DNA of 64,000 bases from Tetrastigma voinierianum (GCA_016808115.1 JAEQBH010002183.1:186001-250000), one strand, 5' to 3'; positions 1 through 12,480 are shown, counted from the stretch's first letter. Notes: generated by a model from the sequence alone, not told the origin. Made by a program: numbers and translations.

Positions 1-14
1 ACTTTTTCCTTGTA

Positions 15-1208
15 GTGTTGGAAAACATTGTCCATGTGATGAAGAATAATGGGAAACTTAGAGTTTGTGTAGACTTTTGGGATTTAAATGCTACTACTCC
101 TAAAGACATGTATGTAATGCTTATTGCTGACATGTTAATTGAATCCATTGTAAATAATGAGTTATTGTCCTCCATGGGCGGTTTCTCTAGGTATAACCAA
201 ATCCTAATAGTTGTTGATGAAATATCTAAAACTACCTTCAGATGTCCTAGTTCCTTAGGAACGTTTGAATGGTTGGTCATGCCCTTTGGTTTGAAGAACG
301 CTAGTGCTACTTACCAAAGGGCTATGAATGCCATCTTTCATGATATATTAGGCCACCACATGAAGATTTATATCGATGACATTGTGGTTAAATCTAATAA
401 GGTCGTCGAACATGTGAATCATTTAAGTAAAAGTTTTTAAAGGATGAGACTCCATCAACTAAAACTCAATTCACTCAAATGTGCTTTTGGAGTTCAAGCT
501 GGAAATTTTTTAGGGTTTTTGGTTCACCAAAGAGGAATGGAAGTGGATCAAAACAAAGCCAAAGCCATCATTTCAAGCAAGGCGCCTCAAAATAAGAAAG
601 AGCTTCAAAAGTTCTTGGACCAGGTGAACTATTTAAGGAGGTTCATCTCTAATATGGCGGGGAAGACTAAGGCATTCTCTGACTTAATCAAGCTGAAAGA
701 AGTGGAAGAGTTTAAATGAGAGAAACAACACCAAGGAGCTTTTGATGGAATGAAAGATTACCTTTCTAAGCCCCCTGTTTTAATGCCACCTCTAAGGGGT
801 TGGTCACTCAAACTCTATCTATCAGCTGTAAAAGAGTCTATAGGATGCATTTTGGCATAAAATAATGTTGAAGGCCATGAGCAGGATGTTTACTATTTGA
901 GTAGGGTCCTAAATTCAGTAGAAACAATGTATACACCCATTGAGAAGTTGTGTTTGGCCATATACTTTGCATGTACAAAATTGAGACATTACTTGATCAA
1001 GTCTCAAGTGTATGTTGTCTCCCAAACCAACTTGATGAAATACATGCTAAGTCGACCCTTAATCACTGGATGAATCGGGAAATGGTCCCTTGCTTTGTCA
1101 GAGTTCACCTTAGACTATTTTCCACACAAATTAGTCAAGGGGCAAGCTTTAGCTAACTTTCTTGTTGATCATCCTTCATTAGAAATCAAAACAGAAAAGG
1201 ATGTGTGA
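15..1208 (+). pseudogene. Tat-lineage Ty3/gypsy reverse transcriptase and RNase H, truncated
   Basis: Retrotransposon polymerase remnant that would copy element RNA into DNA. One reading frame runs through the whole segment: RT fingers and palm first, with the catalytic YIDD at 369-380 followed by IVVKS. After it come the NFLGFLVHQRG block near 510-535, the connection domain, and RNase H residues including KLRHYL and MLSRP. In-frame stops lie at 438-440, 717-719, 858-860 and 1071-1073, with a final stop at 1206. I see no frameshift, so decay here is by point substitution. The left part of the element (gag, protease, LTR) is outside the window or gone. The wording of the RT motifs and the second RNase H just downstream place it in the Tat group rather than with the chromoviruses that follow. 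Confidence 0.9.
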
Positions 1209-1228
1209 TTAGGGAAATAAGAAGTAGA

Positions 1229-1780
1229 AGGCGGCCTTGGGTCCTTAAGTTTGATGGCTCTAGCATGAAGAATTCCGTTGGAGCTGGGATAGTAATCATC
1301 TTACAAAAAGGGATAAAGACTACCCTATCTTTCAACTTGACCTTTAAGTTCACCAACAATTAAGCTGAATATGAGGCTTTAGTTATCAGGTTGGAGATCT
1401 TGTTGGAACTTGGAACACAAGAGGTACATATAATTGGGTACTCCCAATTAGTGCTTCGACAACTAACAGGGGAATATAAATGCAACAGCTTATTGCTAGC
1501 TCCTTATTATACTACTTCCACTCAATTGTTAGGTTCTTTCCACTCTGTGGATTTTGAATACGTGTCTAGGGAATCTAATTGGGAAGCAGATGAACTAGCA
1601 CAAGTAGCATATTGCGAAGAATTGACTCATAAGCTCATTGTGATAAGAAAGATTTATGAAAGGGGAATCATATTAGAAGTCGTCAATACATATGCAAATG
1701 TTGCAAGAGATTGGAGAATTAAGATTATAGAGTATTTAGAAGACCCTAACATGTTGGTCCTCCATAGGGTGAAAGCTTAA
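1229..1780 (+). pseudogene. Archaeal-type RNase H domain (aRH) of the Tat element
   Basis: A second RNase H lies directly downstream of the RT/RNase H module in a different frame (codons start at 1229). It opens with WVLKFDGSS, carrying the first catalytic Asp, and continues with GAGIVI and NNxAEYEAL, carrying the catalytic Glu. It ends with the ESNWEADELAQ block, where the His/Asp region is expected. A stop interrupts it at 1361-1363; from 1391 it is open to 1780. A dual RNase H (RT-RH-aRH-INT) is established as a hallmark of Tat/Ogre-type Ty3/gypsy elements. The frame change and stop make it non-functional. Confidence 0.85.
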
Positions 1781-1950
1781 TCACATAACTTCGTCTTACT
1801 GGAAGAGAAATTATATAGAAAGGGACCTAATGGGTTACTGCTCAATGGCCTATCTTCTCATACAGCATGGAAGCGATGAAACAAATTCATGAAGGGGTTT
1901 GTGGAGCCTATCAAGTTGAGATAAAAATGAGATGGTTGATTAGGAGACAT
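1781..1950 (+). pseudogene. Start of Tat integrase, cut off at 1950
   Basis: After aRH the sequence still reads as the region before and within the zinc-binding N-terminus of integrase: LLEEKLYRKGP..LLL, then KQIHEG-like and MRWLIRRH-like words in shifting frames. Similarity stops abruptly at 1950-1951, where the LTR-like GTAACGACCCG of the next element begins. I read this as truncation or insertion of element A into the older Tat copy. No continuation of the integrase is visible further right. Confidence 0.7.
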
Positions 1951-4317
1951 GTAACGACCCGTACCAAATAATACAAGTTTTTAAAATGTTTGACCAAGTT
2001 TGGCCAACAATTAGTATATGGGCCAAAGTTGACTTTTTCAAGGATGAAGAATTTTGGGTTGACTAAGACACCATTTCGGCCTCGTCGTGCGAGAGATCAT
2101 AGACGGGTTGAATGTTTAAAATCCGACTTACGGATAAAGTTAGCCACAGGAAGTTAGTGATGTAGTGTTTCAAGCGGTGTCCAAGCCAGGTCAGGTTTTT
2201 TACAGCGACCCTAGCCCCAACACACTCATTTTGAGCTCCAAAACCCTAGAAAAAACTTCCCAAGACCGTGAACACCGAACTGGGTCGTTTCGACCCATTT
2301 TTATACCAAACGGGTTTTGGCCATGGGAGGCGTCACCGGCCGCCCCTTACTTCACTCGTGACGGGAGGAGCGCCACCACGAACCGTCCATGACCAAGTTT
2401 CCGCGTGAAACCACCGCCGGACGTGCCAGGATTGGCCGTGAGCGCGGCGGTGGCCGCCACGGTGGGTCGTCAGATTTTCTATTTCAGGCCATTCGGTAGG
2501 CCCGCCTCCCACTCACACGTTTTTGGACCTGCGAACTCATTCGTGGTCCTTTTCGTAGATTCCTCACCGTTTGAAGAATCTGACGAAAACAAATTTGGCG
2601 GCTGTTGGATCAAGTTTCCGGCTACCCACCGGCAACCTTTGGACCAAGGTAAAGAGTATACTGTGTTCTGGTCTCTTGGGCTTCAGTTGATATAAAGTTT
2701 GTAAATTTTGAATACGTCGTTTGGTTAGTTTTCCATTTTGGGTCATTAAGATTGATAGAAAGGTTTGGACCGAAGTGGATACCAATTGGTCAAATTAGGA
2801 AAAATTGAAGTTGAGTTAGTGAAGTGGATATTTTGGTGAGTTATTGGAAGGTCGATTTCGAAAAATTAACTCAGGGTGAAAAGCCCAATTTTGAATCTGG
2901 GTCTATAGGGCATATTTGTATAATTGGACCACGTCGGAGTCGATTTAGATAGTTTCATAGTTCTAAGAATTATTTTCGCATTTTGGGGCGTGATGTCTTT
3001 GGTTTGGATATCGAGCACAAATGGAATTATTATGTTATAGGCACTCATTACGAAAATGACGATCTGCGAAGTAGGGTGAGCATCGTAGTCGTAGTGGTTT
3101 ATATGTTTTTAAATGCTTTGAAATTATTATTATGATATATAATTTTGGTTAATTATTATATATATAACTTATTTGATCGAACGGTTGGTTATGCGTAAAT
3201 ATAATTATCTTTGTTTTTTATATAAACAAGTTATCATTTCATGTGGATTTTGTCAACATTTTAAATATTTGGAAATTTTACTGAGTTCATGGATAAATTT
3301 GTGGTATTCAAATATTTTGGTATATGGATTGAGGTTTTAAACCATTTTGAAAAGTTATTGGTTTAAGAAATGGATTTTGAGACTTTGTGAAATGATTATA
3401 ATGCCGTATCGTTGGAAAGGTTATTAGTTGCCACGTGATGTCGGGTTTACCCGAAGGTTTATTAGATGCCACGGTGTCGTGAGGTTGGGTTTACCTGACG
3501 GTTTACTATGGGTCTATGGGACGGTACATTGTTGGTTTTTGAGTAAGGAATAACCATTTCAATATTTATGGTTATTGTATTTCCATGATTATTTTTATGA
3601 CCTGATGATTATATATATTTTATGCTCAATTTTTATGTTGTGAATAAATTCAGGTTATAAGGTTCTTGATAATGATGTCGGTTAAATTTTTTTGAGCATG
3701 ATTTCATATTGTTGACTTGGGTATAAGTTTGGGTTTTGTGAAATGATTCCAAACGGGGAACCTTACAAAAGAGTGGACGTGAGGTCTTGAGAGAAGGAAT
3801 TTTCGAAAATAAAACATTATTTTCCTTATAAATTATATCACTCACTGAGATTTATTATCTCACGTTTTATTGTTTTAAATTCGTTCTCTAGGTACAGACA
3901 GTCCGTAGAGACCTACCTCCACGCCGACTTACAGATCGCTTTCGTTACTGCGGCGGGTTGCGGTATTCTATCTCATCTATACGCCTTTTGTTTATTTGGA
4001 CTTATGTATTTTCATTGTACCCTAAATTATAAACACCTTAGAATGCTTTGATCTTAGTATTGAACTCATATGAGTCTTTATCATATGTGTTTGTGGTTAC
4101 CAAACCTCTGATAAGATGGGTCGGTTGTGGATTTGAGAGTTGTGAATCTTATATATATATATATATATATATATATTGAGGTATTATATTAATGCAGGTG
4201 TTTACTTTCTTTCTTAAAGTTGGGGTTCCATTGGACATTCCCTAGGGGTTGTATAGTGGGAACTTCAGCAGTAAGGACCACCAGAGGAATCTTAGGAGGG
4301 TTTAGGGTCAGGTCTGT
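1951..4317 (+). repeat. 5' LTR of Tekay-like element A
   Basis: Long terminal repeat of about 2.37 kb. It is recognised because long stretches recur at 9010-10264 and again at 22586-23127. Shared blocks include the text around 2700-2900 (matching about 9830-10010) and around 3125-3640 (matching 22590-23127). It contains a duplicated 'TTxGxTGCCACG..GGGTTTACC' motif at about 3425-3510 and a (TA)n tract at 4149-4176. The left edge is GTAACGACCCG; the right edge is placed before a decayed primer-binding site. ORFs inside it (for example 2165-2695) have no family resemblance and are treated as chance. Confidence 0.75.
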
Positions 4318-4336
4318 CGGCAATATCGAGCTCTAG
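4318..4336 (+). other. Decayed tRNA-Met primer-binding site of element A
   Basis: The words ATATCGAGCTCTAGG resemble the usual plant LTR-element site TGGTATCAGAGCTCTAGG with several substitutions and a rearranged start. It sits between the LTR and the gag region, where a PBS belongs. The match is imperfect, so the exact LTR edge is uncertain by some tens of bases. Confidence 0.4.
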
Positions 4337-4439
4337 GTTTCTAAATTCCTTAGGGTTGTACATTCTTTGTGCAACTCATCCCGATGTTTGTATACCTTCC
4401 TAACCTTATCCTTGAAATTAGTGCTGTTTCATTTATTCT

Positions 4440-5650
4440 TGAAAAGCAGTTTTTCTTCGAGATAGGCGCCCGGGGGAGGTAGGCGTGGGGCCCCGACGGG
4501 CCGGTGGGAAAGTTCGGATGCACTACTTATGAGAGAATGCTGTCGAGCTGGCTCGATCACTAGAGAGGAGTGGGTTTACTGGTGTTACCATTGATTAGGC
4601 TCGTAGACTTGGAGCAGTGGGTTTTGATGGCTCCACGGATCCCATGGTGGCTTTATCTGGTATTTAGATAGCCTGAGAGAAGATTTTGGACGAGGGTATG
4701 CAGTGTCCGGATGAGAATAAAGTCGGGATAGGCTGGTTTTTACGCTAGAAATTTAGTGCGAAAATAATGGGCGTATGAGAGAACTAGGAAAAAATCACGC
4801 CCAGGCTGATTTAAGACTACTTTTCACACTGAGTTTTGCCCCCCAGCCTTTGTTGGACTAGAAGCTAGAGTTTGAGGCGGCTGTCGAGAGGGTAGCATGA
4901 CATTTTTCGAGTATGAGCGTAGGTTCGAGGAGAATTGTCCAGTTTACATCCCAATTTGGTTGCGGATGGTCGGCGGGAAGAAAGGGTTTCTCGATGGATT
5001 GAGTGAGCTGATGGCTTTGAGCTCTCGGGTTCGATCATCCATGTATCGGTCGATGAAATGACTGCTCTAGAGGTGGAGAGCGGACCACGTCACGCCCGAG
5101 ACTAAGCATCGATCATCACGATGGGTGTCTTTAGAGCCTGGTCGGGGATCATCTAAAAGGGGTAGTTTCAGCTCTGGATCTTCGGGAGGCAGAGGATCCA
5201 GCAGGGACAGACGTGGTGCCGGCGTGCGAGGTTTGAGAGGTGGACATACGGGTTTTGGATTTCCATCGATTGAGTAGTGGCGGTAGCCACTTCCAGATAC
5301 GCGAGCCTGGGACGGTTCAGATTCGACTTGTGGAATTGCGGCAAGATTCATGATGGACCGTGCCCGGTGGGATAATGTATGCTCGGTGCGGGCGGGCGGG
5401 ACATTTCAAGAGGCGCTATCGAGAATCGGCCGGACTAGAGTCTCGGGATCGGGTGCTGAGTTCCAGTAATTTAGTGGGCATGGAGGGCGGATGCAGGCGG
5501 GCGGACCTCGGGTAGTTTCACTGGCAGGGCGCCAATGCGCACCCGGTGGGAGCCGGGGACGAGAGGAAGGCGACCACACGCTGGGCGAGGAGTTTATGCT
5601 ATGACCAGGCAGGAGGCACAGGCCACCCCGACGTTGTGGCAGGTACATTA
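4440..5650 (+). pseudogene. Gag remnant of element A
   Basis: Capsid/nucleocapsid region of element A, too decayed for a continuous frame. The clearest landmark is a broken CCHC zinc knuckle at about 5331-5420: WNCGKIHDGPC followed by a second degenerate knuckle ending in GRDISR. Upstream, words near 4900-4935 fit the usual 'FEYERRFEE' stretch of chromoviral gag. GC content is raised here. The minus-strand ORFs at 5067-5648 are shadows of this region. Confidence 0.6.
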
Positions 5651-7480
5651 TCTATTTTTGGTGACGATGCACGTGGCTCCGTGACCTAAGAGTACACACA
5701 CTCTTTTATTTCACATGAGTATGTTGCACAAGTCGGGATGACTTTAGTTCCTTTGGGATGTGGTTTGGAGATTGCCACGCCCACAGGAGAGTCTCTATGG
5801 CCTAGTTAGACGCTTAAGGGTAGCTTGTTTTCTATTGAGGGCCAAGTTATGGAAACATATTTGATATTAATAGATCTCAAGGGGTTAGATGTGATTCTTA
5901 GGATGGATTGAAGCTGGCTAAACTGCTTGATGGTTGTTTCAGTAGGGAGGTGATATTTAGGCGTGGGACTACCCGGTGTAGTCTTCTATGGAGGGCGGAT
6001 GAGCACCTTTAGGTTTGATTTACCATTACGCTAGATGTTTTTACTTGAAAAGGTTGTAAGGAATTGTCTGGCTCATGTAGTTGACACTTCGTAGTAGCGA
6101 AGTGAGATTAGAGGATGTACCAGTAGTGAGGGACTTTTCGAATGTGTTTCACGGCGATCTTCGGGTTTGCCTCGGAAGACAAAGAATGGATTTTCCCATT
6201 GATTTGGTCCCCAGTACTGACTCACATTTATTTACCACCTTATAGAATGGCGCAGAAGCAGTTGAAAGAGTTGAAGACTCAATTACAAGAGTTGGTGGAT
6301 AGGGGATTTATTAGGCCCAGTATTTCACCTTGGGGAGCGCCGGTGTTATTTGTGAAGAAGAAGGATGATACTTGGAGGTTGTGTATAGACTACAAACAGT
6401 TGAATAAGGTCACCATTCGTAACAAATATCCTTTGCCTCCAGTTGACAGATCTATTTGATGACTTTCAGGAATGAAAGTGTTCTCAAGATTGGCGGAGTC
6501 GGGAGTACCATCGAGTTAAGGATTAGGGAATCGGACATTCCCAGGCCTTTGACGTCGGGGCAGATATGGGCATTATGAGTTTCTAGTGATGTCTTCGGAC
6601 TCACCAATGCCCCTAGCGACTTTCATGGATTTGATGAGCGGGTCTTAGTCCATACGCCGTCGATTGTCATTGTCTTCATCGGCGATATCTTGGTGTGCCC
6701 GAAGCGAGTTGGAGGATGAGAGACATTTGGGTTTGGCGTTGCGAACTTTAAAGGCGTGGTTGTATGCCAAGTTCGAAAATGTAATTTTGGTTGGTAAGTG
6801 GGGTTTCCGGACATGTGGTTTGTTGATGGCATTTATGGATCTCGGAAAGTAGAAGCGTGTAGTGGGAGCAACCAGCTACGGTGGCGAAGTGCGGAGTTTC
6901 TAGGATTAGGGGTATTAAGCGAGGTTCATAGAAGGGTTCTCAAAGATAGCGGGACCACTTCATTGTTTGGCCCCAGGAAAGGAGTTAAATTTAGTGGGCC
7001 AAACCAGTGTGAAAAGCTTCCAAACAAGCGAAGGGAAAAGTTGATGTCAACTCCTGTTTTGACATTGCCGGAAGGCGACGAGGGGGTTCGAGTTCTGGCG
7101 ATGCTTCCTGCAGGTTTAGGTTGCGTGTTGATGCAACATAAGAGGATTGTGGCGTATCAAGCTACCTGACGAGTTGAAGAAACACGAGTTGAATTATCAT
7201 TCATGACTTGGAACTTCTTTGCGGTAATTTTAAGCATTGAAGACTTGGAGGCATTACTTGTATGGGCGACTTGTCAAGTATTTGAGCCATAAGAGCCTTA
7301 AATATTTGTTGCAGAGAAGGTTAAACTTAAGGCGAGAGAGGTGGATGGGTAAGGATTATGATTACCTTATCGACTACCATCGGGTAAAATACGAATGTAG
7401 TGGTGGTTGCCTTGAGGCGAGGAAGTCTACGAGGCTCTTTGAAGCATGCGGACAATACTGACTTCCATTGATGGTCGGTA
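5651..7480 (+). pseudogene. Protease, reverse transcriptase and RNase H of element A (Tekay-like)
   Basis: Polyprotein core in pieces. Protease: a THSFIS word at about 5700-5720, then GMTLVPLGC, ATPTGESLWP and LIDLKGLDVIL-type words to about 5900. RT: an open piece at 6142-6459 contains LPPYRMA, GFIRPSISPWGAPVLFVKKKD and RLCIDYKQLNKVTIRNKYPLP, all diagnostic of Ty3/gypsy RT. The catalytic YxDD box is degraded: at 6675-6686 it reads FIGD, the first Asp replaced by Gly (6681-6683). RNase H follows: EKLMSTPVLTLPEGD at about 7037-7080, LGCVLMQH, then KTWRHYLYG and HKSLKYL at about 7239-7300. Several frameshifts separate the pieces. Motif wording and the downstream chromodomain indicate the Del/Tekay chromovirus clade. 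Confidence 0.85.
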
Positions 7481-7699
7481 GCGAGTTGGGTGTTGAGTTG
7501 AGGATCACGTACTTAGGGGCACTTTTGCTGGTTTCCAGCTCTGGCCAGATAACTTGTAGATCATTCTCGGCCTGACTAGAAGATCCTTTGTTGATGAGCA
7601 TGAGAAAGAAAGTCGGAAGGAGAACAATCGGATTTTGCTATTAGAACTGACGGGCCTTGGTGATTGGTTCTAGGCTTTGTGTTCTAACTCATTGAAGAG

Positions 7700-9009
7700 T
7701 TAAAAGAAGGCAGAAATATTGGAGGAAGCCCATAGTTAGCATGTTATGCACCCAGGTAGTACGAGATGTATCGTACATTGAAGGAATATTATTGGTGGTC
7801 GGGGATGAAAGAGGATTCAGAGGTATGTATCCAGTGCTTCATCTGACCGTGAGTGAGACGAGAGAGACAAAAGCCCATACGGACTTGCGGCCCTTGCCCG
7901 TCGGAGATGGAAATGGGAGCGCATTACAATGGATTTTGTATTCAAACTCCCTCCCACAGCCCAGAGACATGATGGCATTTGGGTGGTAGTTGATCGACTC
8001 TGGGAATCAGTGCGTTTCATGTACCTATTAAGTGAGAAGTTTTCTCCTTGAAACTAGGAACTCTTTATGAATCATATAATTGGGTTTGCATGGGTGCAGT
8101 GTCGATCATCTACGATGAGATCCCACGATTCGCCGAGGGCTTTAGAAGGGATTGATAGGAAGAACTAGGTGTCAAGTTGGGTGAATGCAGCTTTCACGCC
8201 TCGAGCCAGATGGAGCCCACGAGAGGACTATTCGATTGTAGAGGATATGTTGAGGTCATGTGTACTGCAATTCAAAGGACATTGGAATGAGTATCTACAG
8301 CTGTGAGTTCACTTATAAGCAACGGCTATCACTCGACGTGAGATGTCACCTTATGAGGCATTGTATGAGAAGCAATGTCGCGCTCAGTTATGTTGGAATG
8401 AGGTGGAGAAGAAGTACTAGGTCACGAGATTGTCTGAAAACGACGAGTGGGCAGGTTAATGTTATACGTGCGAGTGAAAGCTGGCGACTCGGGATAGGCC
8501 AAAATTTATCTCGAACAAGCGTAGAATGGATCTTGAGTTTGAGGTTGAAGATCGAGTATTCTTGAAGCTCTCTCCTTGGAAGGGCGTGGTACGCTTTGGG
8601 AAGCGAGGGAAGCTAAGTCCTCGCAACATTAGGCCTTTTGAGATTGTTAAGAGGATGGGATCGGTGGCTTACTCAGGTTAGACTTTGCCCGGAGGAGCTC
8701 TCGAGTCCATAATGTGTTCCACATCTCCATGCTCTGTAGTATATCTCGAGACCCTTCACATGTGTTGGAGACACAGGTGAGGCGAGAGATGATTTATCTA
8801 TGAGGAAGCGGCGGTCACGGATTACGGGTGAAAAGAAGAACCTTGTGAGACAATATCCTTAGTGAAGGTCCTTTGGAGAAACAACCCTAGTCGGGAGCGA
8901 CTTGGGAGAGGAGGACGAATGAGGCCCGATTACCCTCATCTCTTCCATGGCCAGCAGTCTGAATTTGGTGGACGAAATTTTTCTTTAAAGAGTGGATTTA
9001 CTGTGGCAG
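7700..9009 (+). pseudogene. Integrase and chromodomain of element A
   Basis: The integrase catalytic core is readable at about 7905-8035: MDFVFKLPPTAQRHDGIWVV with the first catalytic Asp, then VDRLWESVRF. A second Asp region (YDEIPRF) follows at about 8110-8130, and the third-residue region (HERTI) near 8217-8232. GYHS- and SPYEALYxKQCRAQLCWNE-like words lie at 8320-8405. At the 3' end, VKVLWRN at 8862-8882 and YPHLFHG near 8930-8950 match the end of a chromodomain-bearing integrase tail, and FGGRNFSLKSG marks the usual final residues. The order RT-RH-INT-chromodomain is that of Tekay/Del elements. Frameshifts and stops are frequent. Confidence 0.8.
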
Positions 9010-10264
9010 AGCAAATAATACAAGTTTTAAACGTTTGGCCGAGTTTGTGGTTGTGGTTTGGCCGAGTTTGACCAAGTTTGATAAAGTTTGTGAGTTTGGC
9101 CGTGATTAGTATGTGAAATTTTGAGTTGACTTTTGAGGATGAAGAATTTTGGGTTGACTAAGACATCATTTCGTAGGCCTCGTCGTCTGAGTTCATAGAC
9201 GGGTTGAATGTTAAAATCAGACTACCGAATAAAAGTTCTATGACCACTAGTGAGTTGAAGCGGCGGTGTTTTAAGCGATGTCCAAATCGATCCCAGGGTT
9301 TTACGAAAGCGACCACAAACATATAAACCCTACTTTAACGTGCGAATAAAACCACAACTTGACACACTCATTTGAGCTCAAAACCACAGAAAAAAACTTC
9401 CCCGAGCCCAGTGAATAGAATTGGGTCGTTTCGACTCATTTTAGACGACGGGTTTGGCGGGTGGGGGCTTCTTAGGTGACCCCCTTACTGCGAGGCCGGA
9501 GGAGTGCCACCACGGACTGTCCCGCCGACGGTTTCCACCATGAGCCAGTAGGGCAGCGCGAATCGGGCTGAAGCGAAGCGTGGCACTTACGATGGGTCGT
9601 CGGTTTTTCTATTTTCGGCCCTCGGCCAGGCCATACTTCCCTCCCCATTTTGGACCCTCTTGAACTCATTCCGAGTGGTCCCTTTATTAGATTCCTCACT
9701 TAGTTTGAAGATCTGACGAAAATAAATTTGGTAGGCTTGTTGGATCGGTTCCAAGCCACCCTGACAACCTTTGGACCAAGGTAGAATCTTCTTTGTGTTC
9801 TGGTCTCTTGGGCTTTCCGTTGATATAAAGTTTGTAAATTTTGGACGTCGTTTGGTTAGTTTTCCATTTTTGGGTCATTTAGGGTAATTACCGAAAAGGT
9901 TTGGACCGAAATTGGACACCAATTGGTCGAATTAGGCAAAATTGAAGTTGGATTAGTGAAATTGGATATTTTGGTGAGTTATTGGAATGTTCAATTTCGA
10001 AAAATTAGCCTCCGGGTGAAAAGTCCCAAATTTTGGATCTACCCAGAGATCACATGGGACTGCTTGTATGAATTGGACGTCGAGTCAATTTAGATAGTTT
10101 CATAGTTCTAAATTATTCTAAGACATTTGGGGCGTCAATTGTTATTATGTTTGATTCTTCCACTGTATTTGGGAACACAGGCGATCACGTAGGGAAACGG
10201 GGCGAGTATGCGCAGTGCAATAAATATAGTTTATATGTTTTAATGCTTTGGGGTATTGTTGTTG
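9010..10264 (+). repeat. 3' LTR of element A, left part
   Basis: This begins just after the pol end with AATAATACAAGTTTTAAACG, matching the 5' LTR at about 1966. It follows that LTR through blocks at 9130-9170, 9270-9300, 9690-9890 and 9890-10260. The match breaks at about 10264, where minus-strand element B starts. The continuation is at 22586, so the LTR was whole before B inserted. Confidence 0.75.
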
Positions 10265-10711
10265 TGGCGCCCTGGTCGAGGAGATTAAAGTTGACTGCCG
10301 TCGGCCGCGAATCTGATGGATGCGGGTTGCAATAGCAAACAGGAAAATCGTCTGCGAGTCTCTTTTGTGCGGAGCTCTGCCCAGTCGTGGCCGGCCTCCT
10401 GCTGTCTGCTTGGTCCGATACTAATCAAAACGCCCAGGTAAAGCGTACTTGGAGCTGACCAGCAATACTCATCACAATATACGACTATGAATCCAACTAT
10501 ATCCAATAGTTACAGAGTTAGTAAATTACTTCTTGCTACAACGTATATGAAAATTAAGAAATTACAATATTGTAGACATCATCAAAAGCACACGGCTTTC
10601 TTCACAACTCGATCTCTGGACAGTCGTCCCTCGCAACGCTCCTTGTGCACAGTAAAATAATATACCATTTGGGTGAGCCAATGTGTCTTTCATTAGTGGA
10701 ATCACCCGGAA
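10265..10711 (-). repeat. Left (3') LTR of element B, first segment
   Basis: LTR part from the outer TG to the CACTA insertion. It matches 20466-20905: the shared words run from the CGTCGGCCGCG start to GCCAATG..AGTGGAATCACC. The corresponding right-LTR sequence continues without break, so the interruption at 10712 is secondary. Confidence 0.75.
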
Positions 10712-10739
10712 CACTATAAGATTACGGCCGCTTTGCGAC

Positions 10740-11330
10740 CCGGATTTTACGTCGGTAAATTAAATCCGTACGCAAAAATCCTTTTCACGACCAGTTTGAC
10801 GAGGAAAAATTCGATGGAAGTAAGCGGCTTTATAAGCTAAATTTGTTCAAGAATTTCAGTGATATTCATTAGAGATTTAGCGGCAATATCAAATTTTCCA
10901 TCGCTAAATAGCGGCGTGTCACGAGAAATCACGAAAATTGCTAAACATGGCGGCAATTGAGAATTTTCCGTCGCTAAACTTAGCAACTTAGCGACGAAGT
11001 GCAAATTTTCCGTCGCTAAACTTAGCGACGGATTTTATTACAAATGGCCAAAATAACAATAAATCCGTCGCTATATTTAGCGACGGAATGAATTTTTCCG
11101 TCGCTAAACTTAGTGACGGATATTAATTTTCCATTCGCCCAAAAATAACTAACATAATCACGATAATCAGTCGCTATTATTAGCGGCGGAAGAATCTCAA
11201 TCGTCTCCAATACTTGTGACGGAAGTTTTGATCGTGCTTAGTTCATTTCTTATACACTTTTAGAGTTATTTTAGCGGCGGATGTTTAAATCGCTAAGGCG
11301 ATCAAACTTCATCGCTAAAACCATTTTATT
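10740..11330. repeat. CACTA subterminal repeat cluster (TTAGCGACGGA)
   Basis: At least eight copies, in both orientations, of a 10-12 bp word around GCGACGGA / TCCGTCGC occur here, densest at 10950-11120. In En/Spm-type elements such clusters are the transposase binding sites. Some copies have drifted, for example TCGCTATTATTAGCGGCGGA near 11170. Confidence 0.7.
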
Positions 11331-11519
11331 TTAAATTTTCTTTATATTAATTTACAAATTCTGCAATATATTTAATTTTAAATAAGTGAAACCATAATAT
11401 TAAAAGCACGCATTCATTGGAAAAACAAATATTAATTGTTTAGTACATTGTTGAAATAAAAGCAATACAAATAACTTACGTGGTATGTTGCAACAATTAA
11501 AAAACTCTAACAATAACTA

Positions 11520-12480
11520 GTTCATATCATCGTGCAAAGAAACTAACTCATGATAAAGATGATCACACGACTGAGATGGTTATGGGGGTGTAAAAGCTGG
11601 ATTGGTAGGATCTGAATGCTGGGCATTGGATTGAGACTGTGCGTTAAACATACGTTCATTGCTCCATCTCTTTTATTTGAAATTAGGATTCTAATTGTTC
11701 TTTATACAATCCTCACATCGCTTCATTCATTTTGAGTTGGAAGTTCTTGAATTTCTGCTGCCCTACCCCTTGACCACTTTCATTTCACAGATTGTGGCTG
11801 AAAGCAGTTCATCGAATGTAAAATCATAAGCGCGAAGTGGTAGAGGAAGTAGTGAAATCTCGGGGTAAAATACAGGGGCCTTTGAGAGCCAAGGCCACTT
11901 TGCTGGCCTCTTTTTCCCTCAGGCAACATGAATATAAGCGAAACCAACTATTCAGTCTCTGAGCTCCATTGAATCCTCCTCGGTGACGAGAGGCAACCAT
12001 GGTTTCCATGACATCCTATATTTAATTCATTATAAAATTAATAATTATTTAAGAATAATTGTTACGAGTTATTTTAATAAAGCAAGAGCTAATCTTACAT
12101 TGATGTCCTTAGATCTTTTGTCAGCTTACCATCTTTTTGTGGTATCTTTGAACACTTCCGAATGGCGTGGGGAGTTTCAATTCCTTCCTACAAATTAATT
12201 ATCAAATTAATTAGTTGAATAAGATGATGAAAATGTTGTTAAAAAATATTCTTAAAGAATTCTTACCAAAGCAATACAATGTTGAATTGTGGATCAGGCC
12301 CTTTGTTTGTGTGAAGAGACCGGTGCCAGGTCCTCCCTTTTCTGTACGGCGATTTTTAGCAGCTTGTTCCGCGTTTCTTTTTATATATTCGAGGGAGTAC
12401 TCGATATTCTTTGCCGACTTTCGTACATCTTGGTATACTGTTCTTCTTTTTCCCTTAGATTATATCTTGCACAATAATCC
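11520..12480 (-). pseudogene. Plant CACTA transposase tail, decayed
   Basis: Minus-strand words fit the C-terminal part of the plant transposase family found in CACTA elements. KRNAEQAAKNRR then GGPGTGLF (about 12310-12370) resembles the 'NRxx..HTGGS' region. FQLKMNEAM with stops (about 11710-11745) fits the terminal coiled-coil stretch. The pieces are in different frames. The assignment rests on these short words and on the surrounding CACTA ends, so it is tentative. Confidence 0.45.

Noticed and set aside
2165..2785. ORFs of 73-96 codons in GC-rich DNA after 1951
   Set aside because: They lie inside the 5' LTR of element A and match the 3' LTR near 9400-9800, where the frames are not kept.
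5067..5648. Minus-strand proline-rich ORFs
   Set aside because: Antisense shadows of the gag zinc-knuckle region of element A.
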